A stretch of 64,000 nucleotides of DNA from Progne subis subis (GCA_022316685.1 JAKJHU010000036.1:5498036-5562035), one strand, 5' to 3'. Positions 24,598 to 37,548 are shown, numbered from the stretch's first letter. The notes: generated from the sequence alone by a model not told the origin. Translations and numbers: made by a program.

Positions 24598-25298
24598 CTT
24601 AACAGCACTAATTTGATGGCAGGATAAGTCAGAAGTATCTCTACTGAAATCGCTGCAATTACGTCTCCTCTATACTGTAGAAGCGATGGGAAAGCAAAAG
24701 TATCCCTACAGAGAGCACAGAACCACCACCAAGACAGCAATGCAGAAATAACTGATGGATGAGATATGGGAAGACCATGGCTCAGCAAACTTCAATTATA
24801 GGGATGTACAGAACTTGTTCATCTGACTGGAGGTAATGCTTTGTATATAGGTGACTTGTAATCAATAACAATATGAAATGCAAATAAAGTGAGTTTTTTA
24901 TTTTCTAACCTTCTATTTGGTACAAAATTAAGAAAAGACATTCAAATGTATTCAATTTTTATATTTTTTAATATACTTGGATAGAGGCTTTATACAGTCC
25001 TGTATCACTAGAACATGCATGTACCAAGAGCAGCAGGGAGATTTATAGAAACTGGAGTGAATTCATCCAGAATGGGAAAATGTATAACTGATGCAAATGC
25101 TCCTGCTGAACAAGAAGACAGAGGGAAAAATCCATGGAAGAGTATCTCACAGCTTGGTGATTAATAGTTAAAACAGGAGTACAAGGCAGTTTCCATTGTG
25201 GCTGTCTGTCAGAATGTTAAAAAACTTGCACAATGCTCCTTTTGTGTTGCCCACTTGGGGGAATGAATGCTATTCAGTTTTATGATTGTGACTGTTCA

Positions 25299-25343
<45 letters not shown>

Positions 25344-25394
25344 TTGCATGCAGGAATACTTACAGAAATTAGCTTTAAAATTTTCCTCTGATAA
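24598..25394. other. AT-rich stretch with no recognised gene
   Basis: Contains a 35-nt A run at 25,307-25,341. No supported gene. Confidence 0.45.
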
Positions 25395-26228
25395 ATACCC
25401 TTGAGGGATGGTTGATAATACCAAATGATTGTGCTGCCAGTCAGAGGAACCTGAATAGGCTGTAGAAATGGGCTGATAGGAGCATTATGGAGCTCAGCAG
25501 GTGAAAGAGCTGAGTTCTTCACCTGGGGAGAAATAACCCCATGCACCAGGATAGGCTGGTGACTGACTATCTGAAAAGCAACCTTTAAAAAAAGACACCT
25601 GATGGTAGTCATTGACAACAGATTAAATATAAGCCAGTAACCTTGTATTATCCTGGGCCGCATTAGGAAGACCACTGCCAGCACTTCAAGTGAGATGATT
25701 CTTCCCTTCTGGGTCAAGCGTGGTGAGACATGTCCGTCAGGTCGAAGTCTTGATTGCCCAGTACGGGAGAGATGCAGATGTACTGGAGAAAGTCCAGCAA
25801 AGATGATAAAATGGTTAGAACACTTCTCATATGAGGAAAGATTGAAAGACTTGAGACTGTTTAAGCTCAAGCAGAAAAGGTACATGGAACATTTTATCAG
25901 TGTGTATAAATACCTGATGGACTCAATAGAGGAGATAGGGCCAGACTTTTCTCAGTGGTTCCTTGTGAAAGAAAAAAAAGCAATGAGCTTAACAGAAATA
26001 CAGGAAATGCCATTTAAACATTAGAAGAAAACTCTCTTTGATGCGGATGGTTAGCGTAGGTTGTCCAGAGAGGATGTGCGCATGTATTCTTTGAACTTTT
26101 CAAACCCCAGCGGAACACATCCTAAGCAGCCTGCTGTAGATGGCCCAGCTTGCACAGGGGAGTTGGACTACCTGACCTCCAGTGGCTGCTTCTGACCTCA
26201 ACACATCTGTCATTCTGTTATTCTGTGG
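25395..26228 (+). mobile_element. CR1 LINE, 3' end and ORF2 C-terminal part
   Basis: Plus-strand translation gives degraded CR1 ORF2 C-terminus, including YEERLKDLRLFKLKQKRYME at about 25,830-25,890. The copy finishes with the CR1-type terminal repeat CATTCTGTTATTCTGTG ending at 26228. It is 5'-truncated. The 201-codon antisense frame at 25280-25885 is a shadow. Confidence 0.85.
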
Positions 26229-26466
26229 ACAGGTAACAAGGCCTGAAGTGTTACTGAAACCACCTGGCCAGTGGAAGTTACAGTTTTACAGGATGCAAAC
26301 AAGCAGTTGGAGCTGAAAAGTGATTATATAGGTGTAAAAAAAAAAAAAAAAACCCCAAACTGCAAAGCAAAACCCAAAAACCCCTTGCAACTGGGAGTTT
26401 TGAAAATTACTGTCTCTACAAACAAATAATATATTTCAACTTAAAATAGCCTTCATCTTGGATATT

Positions 26467-27229
26467 TGTCTTGGGTTATGTAACCTAAAAATGTGGTTTC
26501 CATTTCATCTGTTGAAAGCTGTTTTTTTGGGAGTTGTTTTTTTCCTTCTCTTGTAACTCCAGGGGGGAGGGGGGGCATATGCCTTCTGATAATGGCCCAG
26601 CCATTAAATCCAGGCAGGACAGTGTTTCTTATCTCTTTCACCATCCCTCCATCCTCCAGGATTATCTATCTTCTGATAATGGGCCATTGGGGCCCACCAA
26701 TGACATGACACATTCCATCATCCCATTGTGAGATGCTCCACCCAGTGGGGAAGGAGCCAACTGTTCCTAGCCAGATAAAAACTGGGATTGAAGGACACAA
26801 GGTATGTGGTTTTTCCACTGGATTCCTGGAGGAAGACCAGATCCATCTTGCTGCTACTGAACTTTCTACAGGACTATCTCTACTCCACAGAATCACATCT
26901 GTTTCTCCAGGAGGATTTATTTGGACTGCTTCCAACACCCTGACCACCAGGGCATCAGGCTGTATCCCTGACTCTGTCAGGGCTTTGCCCGGGATTTTTG
27001 TTTGCTTGCTTGCTTGTTTTTTTGTACTACTACATTTGTATTTTCCTTTTTTAATATTCCTAGTAAAGAACTGTTACTCCTATTCCCATATCTTTGCCTG
27101 AAAGCCCCTAATTGCAAAATTATTATAATTTGGAAGGAAGGGGGTTTACATTCTCCATTCCAAGGTAGGCTGTAGCTTTCCTTGGCAGATAACTGTCCTT
27201 CTAATATTCCAACAATATTCCAACCAAGA
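26467..27229 (+). mobile_element. solo LTR, ERVL-like, copy 2 of a local pair
   Basis: It is closely similar to 9147-9881 from its TGTCTTGGGTTATGTA start to near the 3' end, including GATAAAAACTGG and the AAAGAACTGTTACTCC region. Its 3' end is altered: the expected TTTCAAAACCAAGACA is replaced by a duplicated AATATTCCAAC stretch and CCAAGAAG, so the target duplication cannot be recovered. Confidence 0.88.
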
Positions 27230-28484
27230 AGAGATTAAGTGTTAGAAACATTATTGGTTTGGAGAATTTGGTGTTATTGGTTTGGAGAATTTCTTTATCA
27301 ACAAAAAGTGTGCTAACAATTTTCTGCTACTTTGAGGACAAATATTCATAAGAAGTCATAGCTTCTGATATCTGTTGTCCCAATCTTGCTTTGGCTTCTT
27401 TTCTGACTCCTATAGTGCCTATTGAATGGTGATAAAGCTGGAATTTAAGTCCAAATAACTGTGCTGGGAACCTGTGTCACTATCACCTGTTCCTGACACA
27501 CTGAGAGATAAAAGTGATTTATATGGATTTATAATACAACAAAAAAATACAGCTACCACAGAAATTGTGGCATGGCTTTTCTATACTTCACCCACCTGCT
27601 CAGTAAATGGGAGATAATGCTTTGAGAATTTGATGAATGGAAACCAGGTTCTATTTTAGTCAGACAGTGCTTTTGGGCACCAAATTTATATAATTCCCAA
27701 CTGTACACCGTCTGGATGATAGATAATGCCAAGCTACTGGGCACATTTTATTCCCCCAGTGTTACAAAACAGTGATGACAGCATTAGGAAAATGCCCAGA
27801 GATACAACTTCCAGATTTTCCTTTGAGGACTACCCATGCACAAGTAGACAAAGCTGCTGCTTCACATTGCTAACTTTATAATTTCACAGGTATCAACAGA
27901 TTTCTCCCAGATGTTGTTCTGATGTTAGCATGACTGCCATGTCTATCCTCTACCTCTCTCTTGAGGTACATTGATACAGGATTTTATCATTTTTATGTAG
28001 TTATGAAGACAGTACATAGGCTGCTTTTGAACCCACTGATGTATGTCAGAGTCAAAATTAATAATCTTCCTAAATTCAGTTAGTAAAAGGCTTTAAAATA
28101 TAAGTCTACTCTCTTTTACTTACCAATTCTGTCTGTTTTGATGGGGGTGTTTTGTTTTGTTTTTTATTTTAAAGATTATGAGACAATCAAATCCATTGTA
28201 CTTTAATATATTAATGGAAAATATTTGCCAGGGAGAAAATGACATTGCAGAATGAAATTATGCATCTTTTTCTAAGTGCCAGGAATATTAGGTACAGTAT
28301 AAAAACAAGGAAGTGTTATAAAGCTTTTTGATATTTTTCATTGTGTAGTTAAAATTTCCAAATTATGCTGAAACCACAATATACAAGAATGTGTCAAAAC
28401 AGACATTGTTTAACACATGCGCCAAAAATGCTTCTTTCAAAAGAAAACAAAATTTTCAATGAGATAGAGAAAAGGAAGATATTG
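27230..28484. other. AT-rich stretch with no recognised gene
   Basis: A tandemly repeated ATTGGTTTGGAGAATTT motif lies at about 27,250-27,292. No supported gene. Confidence 0.45.
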
Positions 28485-30150
28485 AATCATAGACTCATAG
28501 AAGCTTTAAGATAGGAAAACACCTCCAAGGTCACTGAGCAAACACCACATCATCAACTAAATCATAGCACTAAGTGCTACACCTGGTCATTTCTAGTACA
28601 CTTCCAAGTATTGTGACTCCAACACTTCCCTGGGCATCCTATTCCAATGCTTAACCACCCTTTTAGTGAAGAAATTCCTGCTGCTGACCAATCTGAACCT
28701 CCCCAGGTGCAGCTTGTTTCTTATTGTCCTTGTCACTGGTTGCCAGAGAGAAGAGGTTGACCTCCACCTTGCTACAAGGTCCTTTCAGGTAGTTATAGAC
28801 AGTAATAAACTCTGACCTGAATATCCTTTTCTCCAGGCTAAACATCCCCAGCTCCCTCAGCTGCTCCTCACAGGACTTGTTCTCCAGACCCTTCACCAGC
28901 TTCTCTGTCCTCTGGACTCATTCCAGCCCCTCAATGTCCTTCTTGCAGTGAGGGCCCCAGAACTGGACACAGCACTTGAGGTGTGGCCTCACCAATGGCA
29001 AATACAGATGGAAAATCTCTGCTCTGGTCCTGCTGGCCACACTATTCCTGATACAGGCCAGGGTGCCATTGGCTTTCTTGGCTACCTGGGCACACACTAG
29101 CCCATGCTCAGCCAGCTGTTGACCAGCATCCCCCAGGGCTTGTTCCACTGAGCCCTTTTCTAGGCACTTTGTCTCCAACTTATAGTGCTGCCTTAGGTTG
29201 TTGTGGCCCAAGTGCAGGAGCTGTCGCTTGGCCTTGTTGAACCTTAGACCACAGGCCTCCAGTCATCAATCTAGCCTGTCCAGATGGTTCTGCACAGCTT
29301 TCCTGCCCTCCATCAGATTAACACTGCAACACAGCTTAGTGTTGTCTGTGACCTAACTGAGGGTGCACTTGATCCCCTCATCCAGATTATCAAAAAAGAT
29401 ATTAAACAGGACTCAGTCCAATACAAAGCCCTGGGGAACCCCAGTAGTGACCGTCTGTCAGCTGGTTATGGCTGCACTCACCATCACTCTCTGGACCCAG
29501 CCATCCAGCTGGCTTTTAACCCAGCAAAGAGTGCTCCTGTCCAAGTCGTGGGCTGCTAACTTCTCCAGGAGAATGCTGCAGGAGGCAGTGTCAAAGGCTT
29601 TACTGAAGTCCAGGTAGACATCCACAGCCTTTTCTTCAGTCACCTGGCAGGTCACCTGTTCCTTAAAGAAGATCAGGTTGATCAAGAAGGACCTGCCTTT
29701 CCTAAGCTGATACTCCAGGTATCCTGCATGACAGCACCAAGACAATCTGTTTTGTAACCTTCCCTGGCACTGAGGTCAGGGCTATAGTTCCCAACATCCT
29801 ACTTCTGACCCTTCTTGTAGACAGGCATCACACTGGCTGACCTCCAGTGACCTGGGATGTCCTTGACTAGCTAAGACTGCTGGTAATGATGGGGAGTGGC
29901 TTAATGACCTCTTCTTCAGCTCCCTCAGTGCCCTTGGGTAAATCCCATCCAGCCCCATAGACCTGTGTGTGTCTAAGGGGCTCAGGCCACTAACGGCTTC
30001 CTCCTGGATTACAGGGGGTCTATTCTGCTCCCATCCCTTTCTGTCAGGGCAGGGTCTGGTTGCCCTGAGGATAACCAGTCTTCCTGTTAAAGACTGAGGC
30101 AAAGATGGCATGAAGTACTTCAGCCTTTTCCTCATCCTTGATGAGAATAC
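28485..30150 (-). mobile_element. CR1 LINE, 1.67 kb, RT to 3' end
   Basis: It starts with ATCATAGACTCATAGAAGC (antisense CR1 3' end). Minus-strand translation gives ORF2 from the pre-RT linker (MRKRLKYF..., then RPPVIQEEAVSGLSP at about 30,000) through the RT core AVDVYLDFSKAFDT (about 29,590-29,635). It then runs to ARTRAEIFHLYLPLVRPHLKC (written as two motifs, ARTRAEIFHLY and LPLVRPHLKC, near 28,960-29,030) and the SCEEQLRELGMFSLEKR tail. Frames are broken repeatedly, so it is inactive. This is the longest CR1 in the window. Confidence 0.93.
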
Positions 30151-31669
30151 TCCTCCTCATAGACTCTTTCCACTACATAGGGTACACAATTGTACAGAAA
30201 GGTACAGTACAACAATATTTTAATAGGATGCACTGAAGCATTCACATAGGTTTTAAAGAGAATATCTATGTGGGGAATGTTTTCATATATCAGCTGGCTG
30301 TACAGCACTACAATAAATTACTGATAATATGTGGAGTCATTTCTGACTAATAAACAAGAACAGATAGGCTTTGAATATTAATTTTGAGTCAGAAATATTT
30401 GTCTACATTTTGGCATATCTGCTCCTTTGCAGTCTGAGAAATGCCAATAGACATTGGCTTTGCTTTCACTTGTTACAAGAATTCATCTCTACTCATCTAT
30501 TCAAATACAAAGCTGTGAGTAAACTTCATTTCTCACATATTCTGATATAAATAAAGAATATAAATAGAAGTCTATACAAACATAGTATCACTTCACATTC
30601 ATACTGTGAATGCTATGTCATGATCTGTCTGGAATTTATCACTTGAAGCAGGCAGCAGATTCTACAGTACCTTTTGTTATAGATAACATACAATGCATTT
30701 CTACTGTTCTTTTAAGATCAACTTTATGAATCTGTGTCATTCACTTAAAGCTTAAAAAAAAATATGTCTGAACAAATTCTATTTCTGAGAGGTTTGTTGC
30801 CTGAAACATATAGCTGTGTCATTTATGCTACTTAAAAGTAAGTAAATAATATTTCTATAAGTATGAAATTTCTAAAACCCAATAAACTTTTTCTCACTGA
30901 AAAGAGCATCAGGGGAAAAAAAAGAAAGAAAGAAAAAAAAAAGACAACAAAGAAAAGAAAGGGTAAAAGGTATTGGCTGGCTACAAGATAAATTTGTAAG
31001 AAAATTGGGCTGAGGTTAAAATGTTGTGTATGATTTGACAAGGTATAGGAGAAGAGGAGTTCAATTCTCAATATTCTTCCTTCATAGGCTGAACCACATC
31101 TTAAGTCCCTTTATTTAGAAAAGTGTGAGGACTTTCCAAGGTCCTTTAAAATACTAACAATGACAACCTTCTTGCTTCCTGCTTCCAATGAACTGTTGAA
31201 ATAAATCATCTGTATTTGATGACAACAAGAATGGCCAATGTGCAATGTTTAGGGCTTGCCTCTCCCCTTATGAGTAAAAATGTGTTGAGAGCTGCACCTT
31301 GATAAGCTTGATTTGAGACAGGAAAAGATCTAACAAACACAAAATAACTTTATAACATGTTACTATTAAAAGTGAAAGATAATTGGAAGTCTGCTTACTT
31401 ATATTTACTTGGATTTTCAATGGTACAGAAACATAAATACTGCCTTTTCTGCCAGTTGTCACCTCATGTTCAACATCCAAAAGATAGGTTTTTTCTGTAG
31501 GATTGAAGACTTTGCTAGTATGTATGTTAATTTTATGTTATAGGAATAACATGTAAAAATCCATAAAATGATGAAAAATAACCAAAAACTCACCTCAGGC
31601 ACACAGTCTTATAGAAAAAAAATAGATCTCAAAGTTTTAAAAAAAATGGCTGTATTACCTAAAAAGGGG

Positions 31670-31711
<42 letters not shown>

Positions 31712-34182
31712 CGGCAAAAAATTAGCAGTGAGTATTTTGTAAAGAGATGATGACAATCAGTTTCATTTACTGCATAATCTTATTTTAAAAAAACACAAAA
31801 CTTTTAAATTTGTCAGGATGCTAATTGAGCTTTTTAAGATGCATTTTTGAAGACAAAATTTTTAATTTTTAAGATGCTTTTGGATTTATTTTTTTTTTAA
31901 TTAAGAGTCTGATACATATTTAGATAAAGGGTTTTGATACAGAAGCAGACTGGAACCAGTGATTTAAATATATGTCTTGTTCCAACTGAAGGGAAAAAAA
32001 AAAAAAAAAAAAAGAAAGCTTAATACACCTGATATCTTGTTAGACCACAAATGCCAGCCTGGCAGATAATTAGGAACAATTTCCTGCATTGTCACTGAAG
32101 GTAAACCATCTATATTTTACTTCACAATGTTGTGACTATGCTTTTATTCTATGGATTGATACCTTGAGGTTCCTGGCTCCATGTCTTAAAATTTTGTTAA
32201 TATCTAGTATTCTACTGAACATTCTGTAGAGTATTTGATCCAGGTTTCTAGAAAGAATCTGTGTGCTCTTCCCCAAAATGTGATTGCTATTCTGTATAGT
32301 GGTTTACCTGACAAATGTGGAAATAGACTAATGTTCACAAGAGTTGTATTTCTGTAGTTTATAAAGACATATATGTTGCGTCCCCTATGCTGAGAGATTA
32401 GAGTAGACAGAGAGAAGGTTGGCAAGATTATGTCCGTATTTCTGTAATGAGTGTTAACTGCCCCACTACCATACAATATTTTCATTGCATAAGGAACTCA
32501 TCAAATCATTCAAAAAGTCTTCTTTTTGTAATTAAAAATATATGCATTTCAAACAGTCAGAGACCCACAGGTGACCCAAGAAACCAAGTTATTTTAGGGA
32601 TGTAGAACATGCTTAAAGTAAAATAAGCTCTATTAAATAATAGAAGTCAATACCACATTAATATGGGGCTTTCAGTCAGCAAACTTATGATGCTGTTATC
32701 CACCTAAATAGAGCTGTTTATTTGATGTGAGTTGTGTGAAAGAAAAATTGGTGACAGATATGTAACTACTTAGCTTACGTGTACTTTGACTAAATACAGA
32801 TACCCATATATGCCACATTCTTCCTTTGAAAAATAGAAAGCTCATCTTTCATTTTCAGTATGCTGCTTTGAATGTGTGCGTTAAAGCTAAACAAATTGCT
32901 GGTAAAGTTTAGAGCTCAAAGTATTTTTATATTCCTCTAATTATTCAAACCTCAGTTAATCAAGGAAGGGGAAAAATGTCTTCAGCAGCTTTCTTAGTCT
33001 TTTCAGGAGATTAGTTTCAGAGACTTGGGTCTTTTATCATACATAGAAAAGGAATTTCCCCTTTCCTTTTGCATTCTTCCTGTGCTACATTTATATTGTA
33101 TTTTAGATCTCTTTAATCATGTATAGGTGCTGAAGATTATCCTAATCTTCCAGAGACTTCTCTGAAACAAGAGGGCAGACAGCTCCAGGTTTTCCTGGTC
33201 AGTGTAAGAAGTTTTACATGTCAGTTTAATGAGACTGAATGATGAAGCACTTCTTGTTGGATACCATATGGCTGTTGTTCTACTTGTAGATTAAACAATG
33301 CCTGAAATACTCCTGAGTGCTGAAACTCAATCATCTCTGCAGCTAAACTGCTAAGGATGTCTCATGTTTTCAATCTCTGTAAACTAGAGGTCTCAAAAAT
33401 GATTTCTAGATGAAGTTTGGGAGCTACAAGACTCTGTGGAGCATGCAACCATGCTCTTCTGGAGCCTAAAACATTTTACTAATATAGATATAGGCTGCTT
33501 TTTACCAGTTGCACTCAGTGCCTGGGGACACAGCAAGGGCATATAAATTACTACTGTAAAGGTAGTCTGTGGACCACTTGGGGAAAAGAGGTTTTAGTTT
33601 GGGAGTTCTTGTACTTCAAGGTTTTAAAAAAATAGATTATGAGAAAATTAATCTCCAGAAACAGAGGTTAGAGAAAGGCGAGTGAAAAAAATAGCCTGTA
33701 TGTAAATCTGACCAATGTGTGAGTTGAGATGGGTTGGTGGAAAATTGGCTTCAAGGACTGAGGTTCATATAAATACAGCGTGATTCAGAATTAAATCTGC
33801 TCAAGGCCTTTTGCAGCTCTGTAATATATGGAGCCTTTCAGGACTTTGATTTTGTTCACTTCCTCAGTATTTCTAGATGTTGAGTGTGCTAGAGACTTTC
33901 AAATAATGATGCAAAGGGTAAGATTCAATTTGAGAGAGTCCAAGTGGCGATGACCACATTTGTCCTCTTTTATAATCAGTGCAGATTCTGTAATAGTGAA
34001 ACAGCCAATTGGCAATTCAGGCATCAGCTACTAGGGATGAGATTTCAGACCCTGATTTAGATATCTTCATGTTAGTGGGCTGAGGTTCAGACAAATATAA
34101 AGACCATGAGAAACTACTGTATTTGGAGTTAAGAAACTGCTGGACATAGGGTTAGAATAAATTCATGCAAGTTATAGATTTC
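30151..34182. other. AT-rich stretch with no recognised gene
   Basis: Holds A runs at 31,670-31,710 (41 nt) and 31,987-32,012, and an AAAGAAAG purine tract at 30,915-30,960. No coding, RNA or transposon pattern was recognised. Confidence 0.5.
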
Positions 34183-34589
34183 TGTTGTTGTGCATTATTT
34201 TGGTTTATATTGTATTTCATTTTTATATTGGGTTTTGTAATGGTTTCTTCTGTACCACCCTGTTCCCCTGGAAAATGTATCACCCTGAGCTTTGTCCCAG
34301 CTCCTTCTCCCCTCCCATTCTCTCACACTGGAATGTAACCCAACTCTGTTCCACTCCCACCTTATTCCTGATTGGGTAGTGGCTTGTCCCTGCCTCTAGC
34401 CCCCTGGATAAAAGCCAGGAAAGTATGTGGATCTCTCTCAGGACGGGGACAAGGACGGAGACTGGAATGAGCTCCACACCCTGCGAGGGCAGGATCCCAG
34501 AATAAAGCCATGATCCCTCCCGGACCAAGGGCAGACTCTTTCCTTTTGCCATCAATGGGGGCCTGCTCTCTTTAAAGGAAAAGGTTCCA
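34183..34589 (+). mobile_element. LTR related to the provirus B LTR
   Basis: The start TGTTGTTGTGCATTATTTTGG aligns with the first bases of the provirus B LTR. Downstream are GGATAAAAGCC (TATA-like, about 34,406) and CAGAATAAAGCC (polyadenylation signal, about 34,499). The 3' end is placed at GGTTCCA by comparison and is uncertain. No matching target duplication was found, so it may be a remnant of a longer element. Confidence 0.7.
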
Positions 34590-35177
34590 GCCACTCTGTG
34601 ATCTTTGGGACCCTGAGGGAAAAAGTGCTTCCAGCTGTGGTTTCTCTCTCAAACTAGCAAAAACGGAGCAGGGGCTCCGAGAGAGAGAGAGAGAGACATA
34701 CAGCAGATCTCACAGATAGTTCAGGGGGATTATGAGTGATGGAAAAATTTCACAGATAATTTAACAGAATATTAAAGACATTTTGGAGAGGACAATCTGA
34801 TAAGACCAGAATTATCTATTAGCAAAACCACAAAAGGAGAATATTACCTAAGTAGTCACAACAGATATACCAAAGTTGGATTCCTTTGGTACCAAGACTG
34901 AGACCAATGGCAAACAAGTAACTAGGAGTAGTTTCTATATTTAGGAAAAGATGAGGGCAGAGAAGGGCAGGGATAAAGGTGGGCAGGAGAAAGAATGGGA
35001 GGTGTGCTTGGGTGTAAAAGGGGTATAATCAGGCTGCTTGTCTGACCTGATTACTGCAGTCTGTCCTGCTATAATCTCTTGAAGGAAGTTTCCCAATCTC
35101 ATTTCCCAGATAAAGAATATGAAAGTAGAGTTTACGGCTGTAAGTAGCTCTGTTTCCTTTGAAAGTTCTTTATATCA
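34590..35177 (+). other. possible ERV leader remnant, then unrecognised sequence
   Basis: The first 170 bases are GC-richer than the surroundings and include a (GA)n run at about 34,681-34,696. They could be the leader of the element whose LTR lies just upstream, but no primer-binding site was recognised. From 34,760 to 35,177 nothing is recognised. Confidence 0.3.
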
Positions 35178-35509
35178 TGTAGTTTTCCCCATGAGATTAG
35201 ACGGCCACCGATGGCAAGAGTAAGAGTCTGCTCTCTGGCACCGGGTGGGATTTTACAGCTTTTATTCTCAAGTCCTGCTCTGCTTGCTGGAGACCTTTCC
35301 CAATGACTCGCCAGAGAGACCTGGCCCCTCCCCTGTCATGGCTTTTTCCCCAGGGGCAGGGCCCAGAGGCACCACACAATAAGGGAAGAGCAGGAGGGGA
35401 CAGGGCTGGGTTACATTTCAGTGTGGGGGATGGGCACCGCTGGGCAGGGACAGATAGAAAAAACATTACAAATCCGATGAAATATAAACCCAATTAATGC
35501 ATTACAACA
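35178..35509 (-). repeat. provirus B 3' LTR
   Basis: On the minus strand it starts TGTTGTAATGCATT and ends AAAACTACA. The polyadenylation signal AATAAAA is present (plus-strand TTTTATT near 35,260). A polypurine tract abuts its start. Confidence 0.9.
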
Positions 35510-35526
35510 TTTCCCCTTTTCTTTTT
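35510..35526 (-). other. provirus B polypurine tract
   Basis: The minus strand reads AAAAAGAAAAGGGGAAA immediately before the LTR TG, the classic plus-strand primer for retroviral reverse transcription. Confidence 0.85.
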
Positions 35527-35659
35527 AAATTAAGAAGGAGGAAGGCTCGGTTTGTGGGAGATGCTCAGAGTTCGGACCTTGAGTACCTTTAAAGCTGCAA
35601 ACGAAAAATGACCTTCAGTGCAAACTGTTTAGAAAGACACTGTCAAGGAATAATGATAA

Positions 35660-36118
35660 TTAGAAGAAGGTTCGAAGCTTTCTCCTCCTCCAGGCAGCAC
35701 TGGCCACTTGTGGGCCCTCTGTAGGGGGTTTTGCAGTTTTAGGGATGAAGGGTTTCACGCACTCAGCTGGCACCCACTTGAGATCTGGGGGAGTGGACAC
35801 ATAGACGTACCCATGACCCCAGGCGACCTGATCATGAGGACTTTTTGTTTCTCTGGTCGCTGGATCCTTTACTATCATATCTGGTGACTTTTGATGAAAA
35901 GCAGAACTGGTTAAAGCAGGATTATTTAGTTTAACATTTACATTTTCTAGTTTCTTTGAAAAATTCCCTTTAGCCCTTTGAGACCTCCCACCCCAATTGT
36001 CCTGAAAGTCCAGAAATTGCTTCTTTAAAGGACATTGAGATGCCCAATGTCCAGCCTGATTGCATAGGAGACACATTCTTTTCTTGGGCGGTGGCCATGG
36101 CACAGGTACAGGAGGCAC
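35660..36118 (-). pseudogene. deletion-born gag nucleocapsid / integrase C-terminus fusion frame
   Basis: This is a 152-codon open frame. Residues 16-29 form a retroviral zinc knuckle of CX2CX4HX4C type (CLLCNQAGHWASQC). From about residue 78 onward the sequence matches the C-terminal domain of the provirus A integrase (MIVKDP, SPHDQVAWGHGYVYVSTP, then WVPAECVKPFIPK) and ends in a basic tail. Everything normally lying between nucleocapsid and integrase tail (protease, RT, RNase H, integrase core, roughly 3 kb) is missing. The junction falls near 35,890-35,945. The frame is open, but upstream gag in this copy is broken, so whether it is ever translated is unknown. Confidence 0.85.
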
Positions 36119-37433
36119 GGTGTCTGCAGCAGCAGCTTTTTGTGGTGGCTTGACTCTGGACTATGGTTTTGATGAGCTTTTATGAAGGGAATCTTCCTGG
36201 CACACACCTGGAGCATGTCATGTAAAATTGGAGCTGGTTCTATGGACAGGCTGAGGATAGCTGCCTTGCAATGTTCGTCTGCATCGGCCAGAGCCATCTC
36301 CCCCAGGACCTGTTCCTGGGGTCCTTAATTCTTAACCTGTAACTCGATAGCTCGGGTTAACTGCTCCACAAATACTACTAAAGGTTCTGATGGCAGTTGC
36401 TTTGTTTTACTATAAGGCTGGAAAGACTTATCAGGCTGGGTTGCTAATTGAATTGGCAGATTCTTATTATCAACAGCCGTGTCATGATTTTGCCAAAGCT
36501 CCGGAAGCAAATCTTTTTGGAGGTCAAAGGGAACTGTAGTATTTCTTGCTAAATTTGCTTTTAAACGGTTGCAAAAGTATTCTCTTTCATATCCAAATTT
36601 GGCCTGATCTTTGCATAAACCCTGAATTGCTTGTTGGGGGAAGGGGTCCCAATTACTGTGAACAGCACCCCCTCTTTTTGACTGTTGATATGTGAAAGGG
36701 GTGTCAGAAAAGCCGGGATCGCTTCCTGCTTCCGGGTTTGCAGCTCCCTCCACCTCCCTCCGGGGCACGAGAACCGGGACTGTGGGCAGGGAAACCATGG
36801 GAACCAGGGACAGGGAGGGGCTGGAGGCTTGAGTCACACGGGGAGGAGTCGGAGGGCAGAGGTTTGAGGGTAGGGGGCAGAGTCAGAAGAGAGGGCAGTG
36901 CTGGGGGCAGCACCAAAGGGAAGGAGGGGTCTGGGGAGAAGAAGGGATTGCCAGAAGGAGGGACAGACAAAGAGAGAGACTCCTCATGGCTCGGGAGCAC
37001 ATGGCTTCAGCCATTTTGGACAAAGGAATCCCCTCCATCTTGTGACCCCCCCCACACCTTTGTGCCACTAAGATGGGAGTTTTGAGCACTTGGACTGCCT
37101 GCAAAGGTACAAGCTGGGGAAAATTCACAAAGAACTGGCTTTTTTTCCTTTTTTATTGTGCTTTTGCAACACAAATTTAATTTTTAAGCTATAAAAGGCA
37201 AAATTTGCATTTTCTTTATTATTAGAGGGGCCAGATTCAACTATTTTTTTTGTTATAGCCTCCCAAAATTCTGGGAAGCTTATTTGCTCTAATGATAAGC
37301 GTGGAAACTGAGAAAATAATCACAGAGTTAATTTTTTCATCTGTTTGTTTGAATAATGGGTCTCGCCATTATCTGAGGTATATAAAATATTGTAATAGAC
37401 TCTTTTGTGAGACACTGACAGCCTTGCACCCAT
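36025..37433 (-). pseudogene. gag: provirus B gag (matrix-capsid), degraded
   Basis: Gag encodes the structural polyprotein. The start is placed at the minus-strand ATG at 37433-37431, giving MGARLSVSHKRVYYN, which parallels the MGGKLTVAQKRLYYN start of provirus A (Gly2 suits N-myristoylation). An in-frame TGA interrupts matrix near 37,320. A Pro-rich linker (about 36,700-37,000) leads to capsid (36,325-36,837), which ends at an in-frame TAA just after the major homology region (VFVEQLTRAIELQVKN). The same frame resumes at 36,297 (HCKAAILSLSIEP), then shifts into the frame carrying the zinc knuckle. At least two nonsense changes and one frameshift make it non-functional. Confidence 0.85.
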
Positions 37434-37548
37434 TTTTGGCTCCAACTTTGAGTTTGTGTGTCCTCTTTATTGTTACTGAGAAACTGAAAGGAAAAAAAAC
37501 CTGGCTGGAGAGAAAAAAAAAGCCAAAAGGGGAAACAGTTTCCTTTTC

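Noticed and set aside
24276..24788. 170-codon minus-strand open frame
   Set aside because: It is mostly LTR sequence and an A-run translation, and crosses the LTR boundary.
25280..25885. 201-codon minus-strand open frame
   Set aside because: It is antisense to a CR1 copy and includes a Phe run from an A homopolymer.
36738..37085. 115-codon plus-strand frame, Gly/Glu-rich
   Set aside because: It is antisense to the Pro-rich part of provirus B gag.
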